A stretch of 64,000 nt of DNA. Source: an uncultured Clostridia bacterium (lineage in GTDB: Bacteria > Bacillota > Clostridia > UBA1381). The position numbers were made by a program, and so were the translations under genes. The stretch spans positions 77,501 to 141,500 of the forward strand of contig CAUGRT010000003.1 in NCBI GenBank assembly GCA_959602045.1, in the 5' to 3' direction. The notes below the pieces were generated by a model. The model made no database searches. It was given only the letters and a program-made list of their open reading frames with translations, and was not told the origin of the DNA. Positions 1 to 9,094 of this stretch are shown in pieces (the stretch's first letter is position 1; every line of letters starts with the position of its first letter).

Positions 1-21
1 TAGAGAAAGGAATGAATCACT

Positions 22-891
22 ATGAGAAATATCCGTACGGACTTAGCTTTGGAAGCGCATCGTCTTTCAACGCAAGATGGAAAAGAAATCGAGGGCGTTA
101 TTGTCACAAATCGTCAAGAGGGCGAGATTACGATTTCCAAAGTAGAAATTATCAATGATGCCGGTTCTGAAACCTTAGGCAAATCCATTGGCAATTACAT
201 TACCATTGAATGTCCCACCATTCGGTATAGCGCTGACGACTCCCGGCGCGTTTGTTCCCAGATTGCGCAGGAAATCCGTAAAATGACAAAAATTGACCGA
301 AATACCGTAACGCTGATTGTCGGATTAGGGAATCCCGAAATCACCCCCGATGCGCTCGGAACAGAGGTTGTTTCACATATTCTGATTACCCATCACCTCA
401 AAAATCATATGCAGGAATATTTAAAAGAAGCCTTAGGTGAAGAAATCAGCGGCGTTTGCGCAATTACGCCCGGTGTATTGGGAACTACCGGTATTGAAAC
501 CGTGGAAACGATCAAGGGAATTGCAGCGCATATCAAGCCGGATTTAATTATTGCCATAGACGCACTGGCAGCCGGTGAAATTCAGCGCGTTTCCAATACC
601 ATTCAAATCAGCGATGCCGGGATTCAGCCCGGCTCCGGAGTGGGTAATAACCGCGCCGGCATGAATGAAGAAACTCTGGGTACAAAAGTAATCTCCATCG
701 GGGTCCCGACCGTCATTGACGCCCGTAATATTTCCGATATGGAAATTCCTCAGGAGCTGTCACCGTTAATGGTCACAACAAAGGATATTGATTTGGTTAT
801 CAAAAAATGCGCCAAAACCATTGCCGACGGCATCAATCTCGCATTGCATAAAAATATTACATTAGAAGAAATATTAGCCTTTACGGGTTGA
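22..891 (+). CDS. gpr: Germination protease GPR (spore endopeptidase, family A25)
   Basis: GPR degrades the small acid-soluble proteins that coat spore DNA, at the start of germination; it is made as a zymogen in the forespore. The 289-residue product carries the family landmarks: a GLGNPEITPDALG block (Asp110) and IIAIDALAA (Asp180), which correspond to the two acidic residues implicated in catalysis, followed by a glycine-rich QPGSGVGNNR stretch. The start ATG follows a good Shine-Dalgarno site (GAAAGGAATG). It is clearly shorter than the roughly 370-residue Bacillus enzyme. The promoter region lies outside the window. Its presence indicates an endospore former. Identification is firm. Confidence 0.93.
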   Translation: MRNIRTDLALEAHRLSTQDGKEIEGVIVTNRQEGEITISKVEIINDAGSETLGKSIGNYITIECPTIRYSADDSRRVCSQIAQEIRKMTKIDRNTVTLIVGLGNPEITPDALGTEVVSHILITHHLKNHMQEYLKEALGEEISGVCAITPGVLGTTGIETVETIKGIAAHIKPDLIIAIDALAAGEIQRVSNTIQISDAGIQPGSGVGNNRAGMNEETLGTKVISIGVPTVIDARNISDMEIPQELSPLMVTTKDIDLVIKKCAKTIADGINLALHKNITLEEILAFTG

Positions 892-916
892 CAGATTTTA
901 AAAAATAGAGTAAGAT
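888..916 (+). promoter_or_regulatory. Predicted sigma-A promoter for the M16 peptidase pair
   Basis: TTGACA at 888-893 and TAAGAT at 911-916 are separated by exactly 17 bp. The -35 box overlaps the gpr stop codon. It would drive the downstream M16 genes separately from the forespore-specific gpr. Confidence 0.55.
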
Positions 917-926
917 ATATTACAAG

Positions 927-949
927 AACAGGAGGATTTATCCTGTTTT
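927..949 (+). terminator. Short hairpin after gpr, possible weak terminator or leader structure
   Basis: AACAGGA and TCCTGTT form a 7-bp stem with a 7-base loop followed by TTG. It lies downstream of the predicted promoter at 888-916, so it could be either a weak gpr terminator or a 5' leader hairpin of the next gene. Confidence 0.35.
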
Positions 950-991
950 GATTGAAAGACCACAAAAAACAGGAAAGGATTGAACAAATAT

Positions 992-2266
992 ATGCAGGAA
1001 ATCAGCATTAATCAGAATATTACTTTAAAATATATCCCGATGACGAAGTTAAAAACGACAACGGTCGGTCTGTTTATTCATCGACCGCTCAACAAGGAAG
1101 AAGCGTCAATGAATGCACTTCTCCCCTATGTGCTTCGCCGCGGCTGTAAACTGTGCCCCGATACCGAAGCGCTTTCAAAATATCTTGAAAACCTGTACGG
1201 TGCCTCTCTTTCAGGTACAGTCATTAAACGCGGAGAGGATCAGATTCTTTATTTCGATGCAGAAACCATTTCCAATCCCTACGCCCCCAACGGTGAGGAT
1301 TTGTTGGGAGATTTGGTTCGGCTGCTGCTGTCGGTTGTCCTTGAACCTGCGGTAACGGACGATTCCTTTGATGAAGCCGTTGTCAAGCAGGAAAAGGATA
1401 ATGCGAAGGACAGAATTTTATCGTTGATGAATGACAAGAGAAGCTATGCGTCTTTACGCTGCATTGAAGAAATGTGTGAGGGAGAAGCTTTTGCGATTTC
1501 GCGATTAGGCACGGTAGAGGATGTCGATAAGATCGGCGCAAAATCCTTGTACTGCTACTATCGTTCCATTCTTCCCTCTTCCCCGATTGATATTTACATT
1601 TGCGGTGACGCGGACATGGACAAGCTGGAAACGATTGTACGGGATGCCGTTCAGAATATCAGCTTCACAACGCCGATTTTGCCGCAGACCGAAATTCTGC
1701 AAAAATCCGTTCCGGTGAAAAATGTTTCCGAGGAAATGGATGTTGTGCAAGGGAAACTGGCAATCGGATTCAGAACCAACATCAAGCCCACCGACGCTGA
1801 TTATCCGGCGCTGACAGTCATGAACAGCGTATTCGGCTCTGGTGCTCATTCCAAGCTTTTCAACAACGTCCGTGAAAAGCTCAGTCTGGCATATTATGCT
1901 TCAACGCAGCTCGAAAAATTCAAAGGACTGATGATTATCAATGCCGGAATTGAATTTAAAAATTTTGAAAGCGCCTATAATGAATCACTTGCACAATTAG
2001 AGGAAGTCAAAAAAGGAAACATCTCCGATTTAGAGTATACCTCAAGCATTAATGCATTACTCAATTCTCTGGAAAGCTACCGCGATGATCAGAGATCACT
2101 GCAAAATTTCTGTCTCGGTGAATACATCGCCGGAACAAACCGCGATATTGAAACAGTAAAACAGCAAATTCAAAAAGTTACAATAGCAGATATTCAAAAA
2201 GTGGCGTCAAAGCTTGAATTGGATACGGTATATTTCCTAAAAGGAAACAGCAAAACGGAGGACTAA
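992..2266 (+). CDS. M16 peptidase-like protein, YfmF/YmfF type (no zinc motif)
   Basis: The protein of about 424 residues has the two-lobed M16 (pitrilysin/insulinase-like) fold signature but lacks the inverted zinc motif HxxEH; the equivalent N-terminal segment reads NALLPYVLRRG. This is typical of the non-catalytic partner in Firmicute M16 pairs. In Bacillus such genes (ymfF, ymfH) are associated with 5-aminopentanol modification of EF-P, and an EF-P gene is present at 37.2 kb. The frame is open from a TTG at 980, but the Shine-Dalgarno AGGAAAGG at 971-978 is almost adjacent to that TTG and better placed for the ATG at 992. The zinc-motif partner follows. The family call is strong; the EF-P role is inferred. 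Confidence 0.82.
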   Translation: MQEISINQNITLKYIPMTKLKTTTVGLFIHRPLNKEEASMNALLPYVLRRGCKLCPDTEALSKYLENLYGASLSGTVIKRGEDQILYFDAETISNPYAPNGEDLLGDLVRLLLSVVLEPAVTDDSFDEAVVKQEKDNAKDRILSLMNDKRSYASLRCIEEMCEGEAFAISRLGTVEDVDKIGAKSLYCYYRSILPSSPIDIYICGDADMDKLETIVRDAVQNISFTTPILPQTEILQKSVPVKNVSEEMDVVQGKLAIGFRTNIKPTDADYPALTVMNSVFGSGAHSKLFNNVREKLSLAYYASTQLEKFKGLMIINAGIEFKNFESAYNESLAQLEEVKKGNISDLEYTSSINALLNSLESYRDDQRSLQNFCLGEYIAGTNRDIETVKQQIQKVTIADIQKVASKLELDTVYFLKGNSKTED

Positions 2267-2343
2267 CGTAAAAAACAAACAGCACATGCTTGCTTTTTCA
2301 CGTTAGATTTATGCCGCTATCGGCGGCGGAATGGAGGATTCAA

Positions 2344-3636
2344 ATGGAACTGCAATATCAAAAGAATGAACAAACCGGTGAAGAACTTTACAGTGGTGTA
2401 CACTCCTCCGGTTTACATGTATATATTATTCCCAAAAAGGATTATAGCACAGGCTATGCAATTTTCGGAACACGCTATGGAAGTGTTGATTCCAAATTCG
2501 TTGTTCCCGGTGAAACAGAATTAACGGAAGTACCGGACGGAATCGCGCATTATCTGGAGCATAAAATGTTTGATCAGCCGGACGGTTCGAATGTTTTTGA
2601 TAAATTTTCAAAATTCGGTGCAAACGCAAATGCTTATACCTCATTTAACATGACGGCGTATCTTTTCAGTGCTGCGTCCCATATGGATGAAAATCTGAAA
2701 ACACTGATGGACTATGTGCAAAGTCCGTATTTTACCGAAGAAAGCGTACAAAAAGAACAAGGGATTATCGGTCAGGAGATCCGCATGTATGACGATAACG
2801 GAGATTGGAGAGTCTTTTTCAATTTTTTGAACTGCTTGTACCAAAAGCATCCGATTCGTACTGAGATTGCCGGAACGGTTGAGAGTATCAGCCATATCAC
2901 CGCGGACTATCTCTACAAATGCTACAATACCTTCTATAACCTTTCCAACATGGCGATCGTTGTTATCGGTGATGTTGAACCGCACAGCATTGCTAATATC
3001 ATTTCCGAATCCGTAAAGAAAAACGAACCGTTTGATGAGGAAATCAAGAAGGTTTATCCCGAAGAACCGGACGGCATCGCACAGGAATATTCGGAGCAGC
3101 GGCTGAGTGTTTCCGCGCCGATGTTCATGTTGGGTTATAAGGATACTGATACCGGTTTTTCCGGCGATCGGCTGTTAAAAAAGAATATTGAAACAGAAAT
3201 TTTACTGCGAATGATTTTCGGCAAAAGCTCGCGTCTTTATAAAAAGCTATACGAGGACGGATTGATTAATTCCAACTATGCATTTGAATACACCATGCAG
3301 CCTGACTACGCCTTTTCTTCCGTATGCGGCGAATCCAAAGATCCGAAAAAGGTCTATGAGGCGGTACTAGCGGAAATTGAGAATTTAAGAGCCGAGGGAA
3401 TCTCCGAAGATGATTTTGAACGCACAAAAAAGGTGCTTTGGGGACATTATATCCGTTCCATGAACGACACAGAAAGCTATGCCAACGCTTTTATCGCGGA
3501 TACTTTTATGGGAATTGACTATTTCAACTACGATAAGGTGTATCAAAGCGTTACCTTTGAGGATGTAAAGAACCGATTCACCGAACATTTTAAAAAGGGA
3601 TATTCTGCACTTTCCGTCATTAATCCCATTGAATAG
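2344..3636 (+). CDS. M16 family zinc metallopeptidase, YmfH type
   Basis: This is the catalytic-type partner of the preceding gene. HYLEH at residues 69-73 is the inverted HxxEH zinc motif of family M16, and a downstream Glu in KEQGIIGQEI matches the third ligand position. The product has about 430 residues. The frame is open back to 2290, but the Shine-Dalgarno ATGGAGGATTCAA sits directly before the ATG at 2344, and the upstream 18 codons do not resemble the family, so 2344 is preferred. The 77-bp gap after the upstream gene contains a GCCGC/GCGGC hairpin. The two genes probably form one operon ending at the terminator at 3638. Substrate is unknown; a link to EF-P modification is inference from Bacillus. 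Confidence 0.85.
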   Translation: MELQYQKNEQTGEELYSGVHSSGLHVYIIPKKDYSTGYAIFGTRYGSVDSKFVVPGETELTEVPDGIAHYLEHKMFDQPDGSNVFDKFSKFGANANAYTSFNMTAYLFSAASHMDENLKTLMDYVQSPYFTEESVQKEQGIIGQEIRMYDDNGDWRVFFNFLNCLYQKHPIRTEIAGTVESISHITADYLYKCYNTFYNLSNMAIVVIGDVEPHSIANIISESVKKNEPFDEEIKKVYPEEPDGIAQEYSEQRLSVSAPMFMLGYKDTDTGFSGDRLLKKNIETEILLRMIFGKSSRLYKKLYEDGLINSNYAFEYTMQPDYAFSSVCGESKDPKKVYEAVLAEIENLRAEGISEDDFERTKKVLWGHYIRSMNDTESYANAFIADTFMGIDYFNYDKVYQSVTFEDVKNRFTEHFKKGYSALSVINPIE

Positions 3637-3637
3637 C

Positions 3638-3681
3638 AAAAAGGCAGTAAAAAACAGAATTTGTTTTTTACTGCCTTTTTT
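3638..3681. terminator. Strong bidirectional Rho-independent terminator
   Basis: Bases 3638-3656 and 3662-3680 form a perfect 19-bp stem with a 5-base loop. The A-tract on one side and T-tract on the other make it work in both directions, between the convergent M16 gene (+) and the transporter gene (-). Confidence 0.9.
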
Positions 3682-3684
3682 AAA

Positions 3685-4557
3685 TTACGACTTTGCCTGC
3701 ACCACCGTCACCCCGGCAAGAATCATCAATCCGCCGATATACTGCATATTTCCGACAAATTCCCCCAGAAAAACAGCTCCTAAAATAACGGTAGTAATCG
3801 GTTCCATCGTAGACAAAATTCCGGCAGTGGATGCGCCTTCGTATTTTACGCCTGCTTGAAACAGCGGAACCGCCAACAGCGTCACCATTAAAGAAATCAT
3901 CAAGGAATAAAACCAAGCCTTTGGGGTCATATCAAACGAAATTCCATGTACAATCCATCCGTAAATCAACGTCCCGATGCTGATAATAATCATCGTATAA
4001 AACGTCAATTTAATATAATCCATCGAATCCAAACCGGATTTATCCATATACAGTACATAAAAGCTATAAAAAATCCCGGAAAGCAGCGCCAGAACAATTC
4101 CGATTTTATCGGACGCACTGTTAATATCCACAAACATAAAAATCCCTATCGTAACCAAAACGGATGCAATAATCGTTGTATATCGGAGTTTTTCATGATA
4201 AATAAACGCAGAAGCCAAAACAATCACCAGCGGATATACAAAATGAAGCGTGGTTGCCAGTCCTACCGAAATATAGCTATAGGAAAGATATAGCAAAATA
4301 ATCGGCACAGCACCGCCGAAAATCCCCAAAATAATCACGCGCTTTAGCTCCTTTGCCGTTAATCGCAGTGATATATGATTGGTTTTCATCAGAATAAATA
4401 AAAGCGGCACCGATAAAGCCGCCCGCAAAAATGCAAGCGTTACCGCACGCGTGCCGCCCGAATATGCAGTCTTGGCAAGAATCGGCGCAAGACCGTAAAT
4501 AAAAGCTGAAATTAATAAGCAAATTTTTCCCTTTTGATTCATCAACCGTTCGCGCAT
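3685..4557 (-). CDS. EamA-type drug/metabolite transporter (DMT superfamily)
   Basis: The 290-residue integral membrane protein has ten predicted transmembrane helices in two EamA halves. It begins MRERLMNQKGKICLL and shows FLRAALSVPLLF in the first half and the typical C-terminal ILSTMEPITTVILGAVFLGE block in the second. Such proteins export or import small metabolites such as amino acids or nucleosides; the substrate cannot be read from sequence. A good Shine-Dalgarno (AAAGAGGGA) precedes the ATG. It lies 36 bp downstream of nadE on the same strand and may be cotranscribed with it, ending at the shared bidirectional terminator. Confidence 0.85.
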   Translation of the reverse strand: MRERLMNQKGKICLLISAFIYGLAPILAKTAYSGGTRAVTLAFLRAALSVPLLFILMKTNHISLRLTAKELKRVIILGIFGGAVPIILLYLSYSYISVGLATTLHFVYPLVIVLASAFIYHEKLRYTTIIASVLVTIGIFMFVDINSASDKIGIVLALLSGIFYSFYVLYMDKSGLDSMDYIKLTFYTMIIISIGTLIYGWIVHGISFDMTPKAWFYSLMISLMVTLLAVPLFQAGVKYEGASTAGILSTMEPITTVILGAVFLGEFVGNMQYIGGLMILAGVTVVQAKS

Positions 4558-4593
4558 ATAAATCCCTCTTTCAGACGGAACGGCTGACGCTTT

Positions 4594-6504
4594 TTATAAC
4601 CGATTCAGCTCATCCATCCATAAATTCACAGAGGCATCACTTGGCATACGCCAATCACCTCTCGGAGAAAGCGCTACAGATCCCACCTTTGGGCCATCCG
4701 GCAGACAGGAACGTTTAAACTGCTGTGCAAAAAATCTCTTATAAAAGACCTTGAGCCATGCCAAAATCACCGTACGGTCATACATCCCATCAAACGCTTT
4801 TACCGCCAAACGCAAAATCTTTGACGGATGCGACCCAAACCGCAGTAAATGATATAAGAAAAAGTCATGCAGTTCATACGGCCCGACAAGATGCTCTGTT
4901 TTTTGCGAGATTTCGCCGTCCTTTGGCGGCAGCAGCTCCGGACTGACGGGAGTCGCCAAAATATCCTTGAGTGTTTCCTGCAAGAGCGCATTTTTTGTTC
5001 GGCGCGCTTCATAATCCACCAGATACCGTATCAAAGTTTTTGGCACACCGACATTTACGGCATACATACTCATATGATCCCCGTTATAAGTCGCCCAGCC
5101 TAATGCCAGCTCCGATAAATCGCCCGTTCCAATCACCAAACCGCCGTTCATATTAGCTATATCCATCAAAATTTGCGTTCTTTCCCTCGCCTGCGAATTT
5201 TCAAAAGTAACATCCAATGTCTTTCCGTCATGACCAATATCCTCAAAATGCTTGGAAACTGCCTCATGAATATGAATTTCGCGCAGAGTTGCCCCTAACG
5301 ATTTTGCGAAATTTACCGCATTATGATACGTTCTTCCTGTTGTCCCGAAGCAAGGCATGGTAACAGCAATCATCCCTTTACGATCCAATCCCAGACTGTC
5401 AAAAGCTCTGGCAGTAACCAACAGAGCAAGAGTTGAATCCAATCCTCCGCTGATTCCGATGACAGCCGTCTTGGCATGCGTATGCTCCAACCGCTTTTTT
5501 AATCCCATCGACTGAATCGTTAAAATTTCCTCACTGCGTTTTTCCCGATCATTCTCATTGTTCGGTACAAACGGATTAGGATCAACAAATCTTGTCAGTT
5601 CCGTTTCCGTCGGTTTCAAGTCCACCGCAATGACGGTATATTCATTCCGTCCGCAAGACTGATAGGTTGTAGTCTTTCTTCTTTCCGTTATCATTCTTTC
5701 CAAATCCAGCTCTGCGTATACGCATTGATTGGTAAATCTTTTACTACGCGCCAAAATCGCACCATTTTCCGCAATGACATGATCTCCGGCGAACACCATA
5801 TCCGTTGTCGATTCGCCGTGTCCTGCGTCAGCATAAAGATAACCGCAGAAAAGCTTTGCTGACTGCGCACGAATCAGCATACTCCGATATTCCGCCTTTG
5901 CGATCAGTTCATCACTCGCGCTCAAGTTTGCGATAACGGTCGCACCGGCAAGCGCATGTGCATTGGATGGCGGCGTCACCGTCCATAAATCCTCACAAAT
6001 CTCGATTCCCAAAACAAATTCCGGCATGGATTTCGCCTGAAACAGCAAATTTGCACCGATTGGAATCTTTTTGTTGTCAATCTCAATGGATTGCACCTCA
6101 TGAAAGCCCGGACTAAAATGCCGGACTTCGTAAAACTCACTATAATTCGGAATATTCAATTTTGGCACAAGTCCTTTGATTTCTCCATGGTTGACTACCG
6201 CCGCACAGTTGTACAGATTTCCTTGAAATTCAATCGGCAAGCCGACCACCAAAACCATATCCAGTGCCGCGGTTTCCTTTGCAAAGCGTACTAAGCTCTC
6301 CCGCGCACCGTCAAGCAAGGATTTTTGCAAAAACAAATCTGCACAGGTATACGCCGTAATAGAAAGCTCCGGAAATACAAGAAGCTTTGCTCCGTTTTGG
6401 CATGCCTCTTTCGCCGTGCTGATCATCTGATCTGTATTAAATTCCACATCCGCCACGCGAATATCCACCGAAGCACAGGCGGTTTTTATAAATCCATCCT
6501 TCAT
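4594..6504 (-). CDS. nadE: Glutamine-dependent NAD(+) synthetase
   Basis: The last step of NAD synthesis: amidation of deamido-NAD with ATP, using ammonia from glutamine. The 636-residue protein fuses an N-terminal nitrilase-type glutaminase (Glu46, Lys115 and Cys170 in the contexts FPELSIT, VPKLNIPNY and IEICEDLW fit the Glu-Lys-Cys triad) to a C-terminal N-type ATP pyrophosphatase domain with the SGGLDS P-loop at residues 352-357. The length matches the large clostridial form. The Shine-Dalgarno AAGGAG lies an unusually long 14 bases before the ATG, which may mean modest translation. Upstream is repeat element 6554-6650. Confidence 0.95.
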   Translation of the reverse strand: MKDGFIKTACASVDIRVADVEFNTDQMISTAKEACQNGAKLLVFPELSITAYTCADLFLQKSLLDGARESLVRFAKETAALDMVLVVGLPIEFQGNLYNCAAVVNHGEIKGLVPKLNIPNYSEFYEVRHFSPGFHEVQSIEIDNKKIPIGANLLFQAKSMPEFVLGIEICEDLWTVTPPSNAHALAGATVIANLSASDELIAKAEYRSMLIRAQSAKLFCGYLYADAGHGESTTDMVFAGDHVIAENGAILARSKRFTNQCVYAELDLERMITERRKTTTYQSCGRNEYTVIAVDLKPTETELTRFVDPNPFVPNNENDREKRSEEILTIQSMGLKKRLEHTHAKTAVIGISGGLDSTLALLVTARAFDSLGLDRKGMIAVTMPCFGTTGRTYHNAVNFAKSLGATLREIHIHEAVSKHFEDIGHDGKTLDVTFENSQARERTQILMDIANMNGGLVIGTGDLSELALGWATYNGDHMSMYAVNVGVPKTLIRYLVDYEARRTKNALLQETLKDILATPVSPELLPPKDGEISQKTEHLVGPYELHDFFLYHLLRFGSHPSKILRLAVKAFDGMYDRTVILAWLKVFYKRFFAQQFKRSCLPDGPKVGSVALSPRGDWRMPSDASVNLWMDELNRL

Positions 6505-6553
6505 GATCGTAACGTTTACTCCTTAATTTTATTTTAGACTATCCACATCATAA

Positions 6554-6650
6554 GAATTTTCATCTGTTTGTCGTTCTATATAGGCGAGTTCCGCGCAATG
6601 TAGCGGATGTTTAAGCCGGAACAGAACAAAAAACAGATGAAAATTTATTC
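6554..6650 (-). repeat. Palindromic repeat element, copy 1
   Basis: A 97-bp element with its core on the minus strand (GGAACTCGCC, ACATCCGC). The outer arms pair over about 16 bases around CATCTGTTT/AAACAGATG with a few mismatches. It begins about 15 bp past the rarA stop codon, so it could act as a 3' end structure for rarA. Confidence 0.75.
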
Positions 6651-6665
6651 GGAAGTATCAATTGT

Positions 6666-7937
6666 CTATTTAATCTGATCCCAATATGCCTTTGCCGCTT
6701 GCTCCACCTTATTGGGGCCATACTTATAATACTGTTTATCCTTAATATTATCCGGCAAATATTGTTGTTTGACATAATGATTCTTATAATTATGAGCATA
6801 CTGATAATCCACTCCATGCCCCATTTTCTGCGCGCCGCTGTAATGCGAATCCTTTAAATGCTCCGGAATTTCCCCGGTGTCCATTTTTGATAAATCCTCC
6901 ATCGCTTCTCCGATCGCGCTGACCGCACTGTTGGATTTCGGGGCGGTTGCCAATAAAATAACAGCCTCAGCCAAAGGAATCTGTGCCTCCGGCAAGCCTA
7001 ATTGCAGCGCACTGTCAACACAAGCCTTGACGATCGCAATTGCTTGCGGATATGCCAAGCCTATGTCCTCTGCTGCCATCACCAACAGCCGCCGGCAAAT
7101 ACTTTGCAAATCTCCTGCACTGATCAGCCTTGCCAGATAATGAATCCCGGCGTCCGGATCCGATCCGCGGATGGATTTCTGAAAGGCGCTGAGAATATCA
7201 TAATGGCTGTCACCGTCACGGTCATAGCGAAACGCCTTTTTCTGCGTAGCCTGCTGTGCCGAATCCATTGTGAGCCGCATGTTTCCGTCAGAGTCCGGTG
7301 CAGCCGCCAAAAACAACACCTCCAACGCATTTAATGCCTTACGCACATCTCCATTTGCCGTATGGGCAAGATGGGTTAAAACTCCATCCTCAATAGTAAT
7401 ATTGTAGGCACTGTAATCACCGTGAATCAGTATCTCTGCCGCACGCGACAATGCCTTTTCCACATCCTCCGGCGCTAATGGCTTAAACTCAAAAACAACA
7501 CTCCGCGACAGCACTGCGTTATACACATAAAAATACGGATTTTCGGTCGTACTTGCGATCAGTGTGATTTTTCCGTTCTCCATAAATTCCAGCAAGGACT
7601 GCTGCTGTTTTTTATTAAAATGCTGAATCTCGTCCAGATAAAGCAACACACCCTCCGGTGCTAAAAAGGAATCCAGTGTCGAAACAATATCCTTGATATC
7701 GGAAACCGACGCATTCGTAGCATTGAGTCTGCGCAAGGTTTTTCCGGTTCTGGAGGCAATGATATTGGCAATGGTCGTTTTTCCGACTCCGGACGGGCCA
7801 TAGAAAATCATATTGGGAATTTCATTTTTTTCTATAATCTGACGAAGCAGCTTCCCCTCGCCTATCAAATGTCCCTGTCCACATACCTCATCCAAGGTTT
7901 CCGGACGAATCCGATCCGCCAACGGCGTCTTACTCAT
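6666..7937 (-). CDS. rarA: Replication-associated recombination protein RarA (MgsA)
   Basis: An AAA+ ATPase related to clamp loaders that acts at stalled replication forks. The 423-residue protein has a Walker A motif GPSGVGKTT at about residues 47-55, Walker B LLYLDEIQHF near 98-107, and the C-terminal tetramerisation region containing LPEAQIPLAEAVILLA and the family end motif GHGVDYQYAHNY. The Shine-Dalgarno GGAGGGG stands 4 bases before the ATG. It follows the TPR gene by about 47 bp on the same strand and may share its transcript. Confidence 0.95.
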   Translation of the reverse strand: MSKTPLADRIRPETLDEVCGQGHLIGEGKLLRQIIEKNEIPNMIFYGPSGVGKTTIANIIASRTGKTLRRLNATNASVSDIKDIVSTLDSFLAPEGVLLYLDEIQHFNKKQQQSLLEFMENGKITLIASTTENPYFYVYNAVLSRSVVFEFKPLAPEDVEKALSRAAEILIHGDYSAYNITIEDGVLTHLAHTANGDVRKALNALEVLFLAAAPDSDGNMRLTMDSAQQATQKKAFRYDRDGDSHYDILSAFQKSIRGSDPDAGIHYLARLISAGDLQSICRRLLVMAAEDIGLAYPQAIAIVKACVDSALQLGLPEAQIPLAEAVILLATAPKSNSAVSAIGEAMEDLSKMDTGEIPEHLKDSHYSGAQKMGHGVDYQYAHNYKNHYVKQQYLPDNIKDKQYYKYGPNKVEQAAKAYWDQIK

Positions 7938-7984
7938 TCTACCCCTCCGTTCATTGGTTCATATTCAAGCGCTGAATCAATCTC

Positions 7985-8800
7985 TTATCTCATATATCTT
8001 TCAATCTCCCGATTCAACCGATCTACGTCCTCGCGCGATACTGTCGTCATCTTAGACCAGCGGCAATCATCAATATTGGACATTAGCTCAGCCGCTTTTT
8101 CGTATTCGCCGCGCTTTAAAGCAATCTGCGCGCCATGATAATAAGCTTCAACAAATTTCGGTGCGTCCTCTAAAATCTTATCCGACAGCTCCGCTGCCTT
8201 ATCATATTTTCCCTGCTTATAATAGCAAATCGACAGATTATCCATAATATCACGGTCATCGCTGTTGTAATCATAAGCTTCCTCGCAAAAAGCCGTTACG
8301 TCATTTAAGTTATCGCCGCGTTCCAGCTTAAAATAGCCGATCATGCCATAAAGCTGCGTATTTTTATAGCCGCTGTTAAACAGCTCCATAGCGTCTTCCA
8401 TCGCCTCATCCAAACGTCCCTGTTTATAATAGACCATACACCGCTGCTGCTTTGCAGACAGACTAAGATTCTGCTTTTTTGCATATTTCGCCCGAACAAT
8501 CGGATCCAAAATCTTTTCGGCTTCATCAAAATCTCCGGTACGCATTAATACATAAGCGTAGTTGATTCGGATCTGCGCCTTTGCACGGTTTGTATTGACC
8601 GACTTTCTGTAAAATCTTTTTGCCGCTTTAAAATCTCCATCCGCAAAAGCCTTTTGCGCCTTTACTGCCCAAAGCGTTGGGATATAGGTGTAAATCGCAT
8701 AGATTACTACCAACAGACTGACAATAATACCAATAATCCAGCTAAACCGAAACGCAAAAAAGATTGCCGCCGCGACGCATATTGCATAAATAAAATTCAT
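7985..8800 (-). CDS. Membrane-anchored tetratricopeptide-repeat protein
   Basis: The protein of about 271 residues starts with one or two hydrophobic helices (FIYAICVAAAIFFAFRFSW and IIGIIVSLLVVIYAIY), followed by TPR units across about residues 60-260: AQIRINYAYVLMRTGDFDEA, KQGRLDEAMEDAMELF, YYKQGKYDKAAELSDKIL, YHGAQIALKRGEYEKAAEL. TPRs mediate protein-protein contacts; no enzyme domain is visible. The frame is open to 8821, but the Shine-Dalgarno AGAAAGGAAAGG falls inside that extension and is correctly spaced for the ATG at 8800. Function is unknown; it is followed by rarA. Confidence 0.8.
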   Translation of the reverse strand: MNFIYAICVAAAIFFAFRFSWIIGIIVSLLVVIYAIYTYIPTLWAVKAQKAFADGDFKAAKRFYRKSVNTNRAKAQIRINYAYVLMRTGDFDEAEKILDPIVRAKYAKKQNLSLSAKQQRCMVYYKQGRLDEAMEDAMELFNSGYKNTQLYGMIGYFKLERGDNLNDVTAFCEEAYDYNSDDRDIMDNLSICYYKQGKYDKAAELSDKILEDAPKFVEAYYHGAQIALKRGEYEKAAELMSNIDDCRWSKMTTVSREDVDRLNREIERYMR

Positions 8801-8836
8801 TTTCCTTTCCTTTCTGTGCACTCCGGGAATTGTTAG

Positions 8837-8929
8837 GAACTTTCATCTGTTTTTGATTCTATTTTGGCTCAGACATCCGCTACGTTGCGCGGAACTCGCC
8901 TCCATAAAATCAAAAACAGATGAAAGTTC
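8837..8929 (+). repeat. Palindromic repeat element, copy 2
   Basis: A 93-bp element. Bases 8837-8858 and 8908-8929 are a perfect 22-bp inverted repeat, and the core contains GGCTCAGACATCCGC and GCGGAACTCGCCTCCATA. Between this element and the asnS stop at 9095 I see only weak hairpins and no convincing terminator. Confidence 0.85.
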
Positions 8930-9094
8930 ATTCTATAAATCGTTACCTTTCCCCAAAGCGACATATGTTTTTATTTATGGAGCAAGTTCCGCTTTGCGAA
9001 CAACCCCTGCCGCCATAACCATTTTATAGCAAAAGACAGCACCCGTGGCTCCGATCTTTTCACGGAACGCCAAGGGCGCCGTCCCTTCAGCCTT

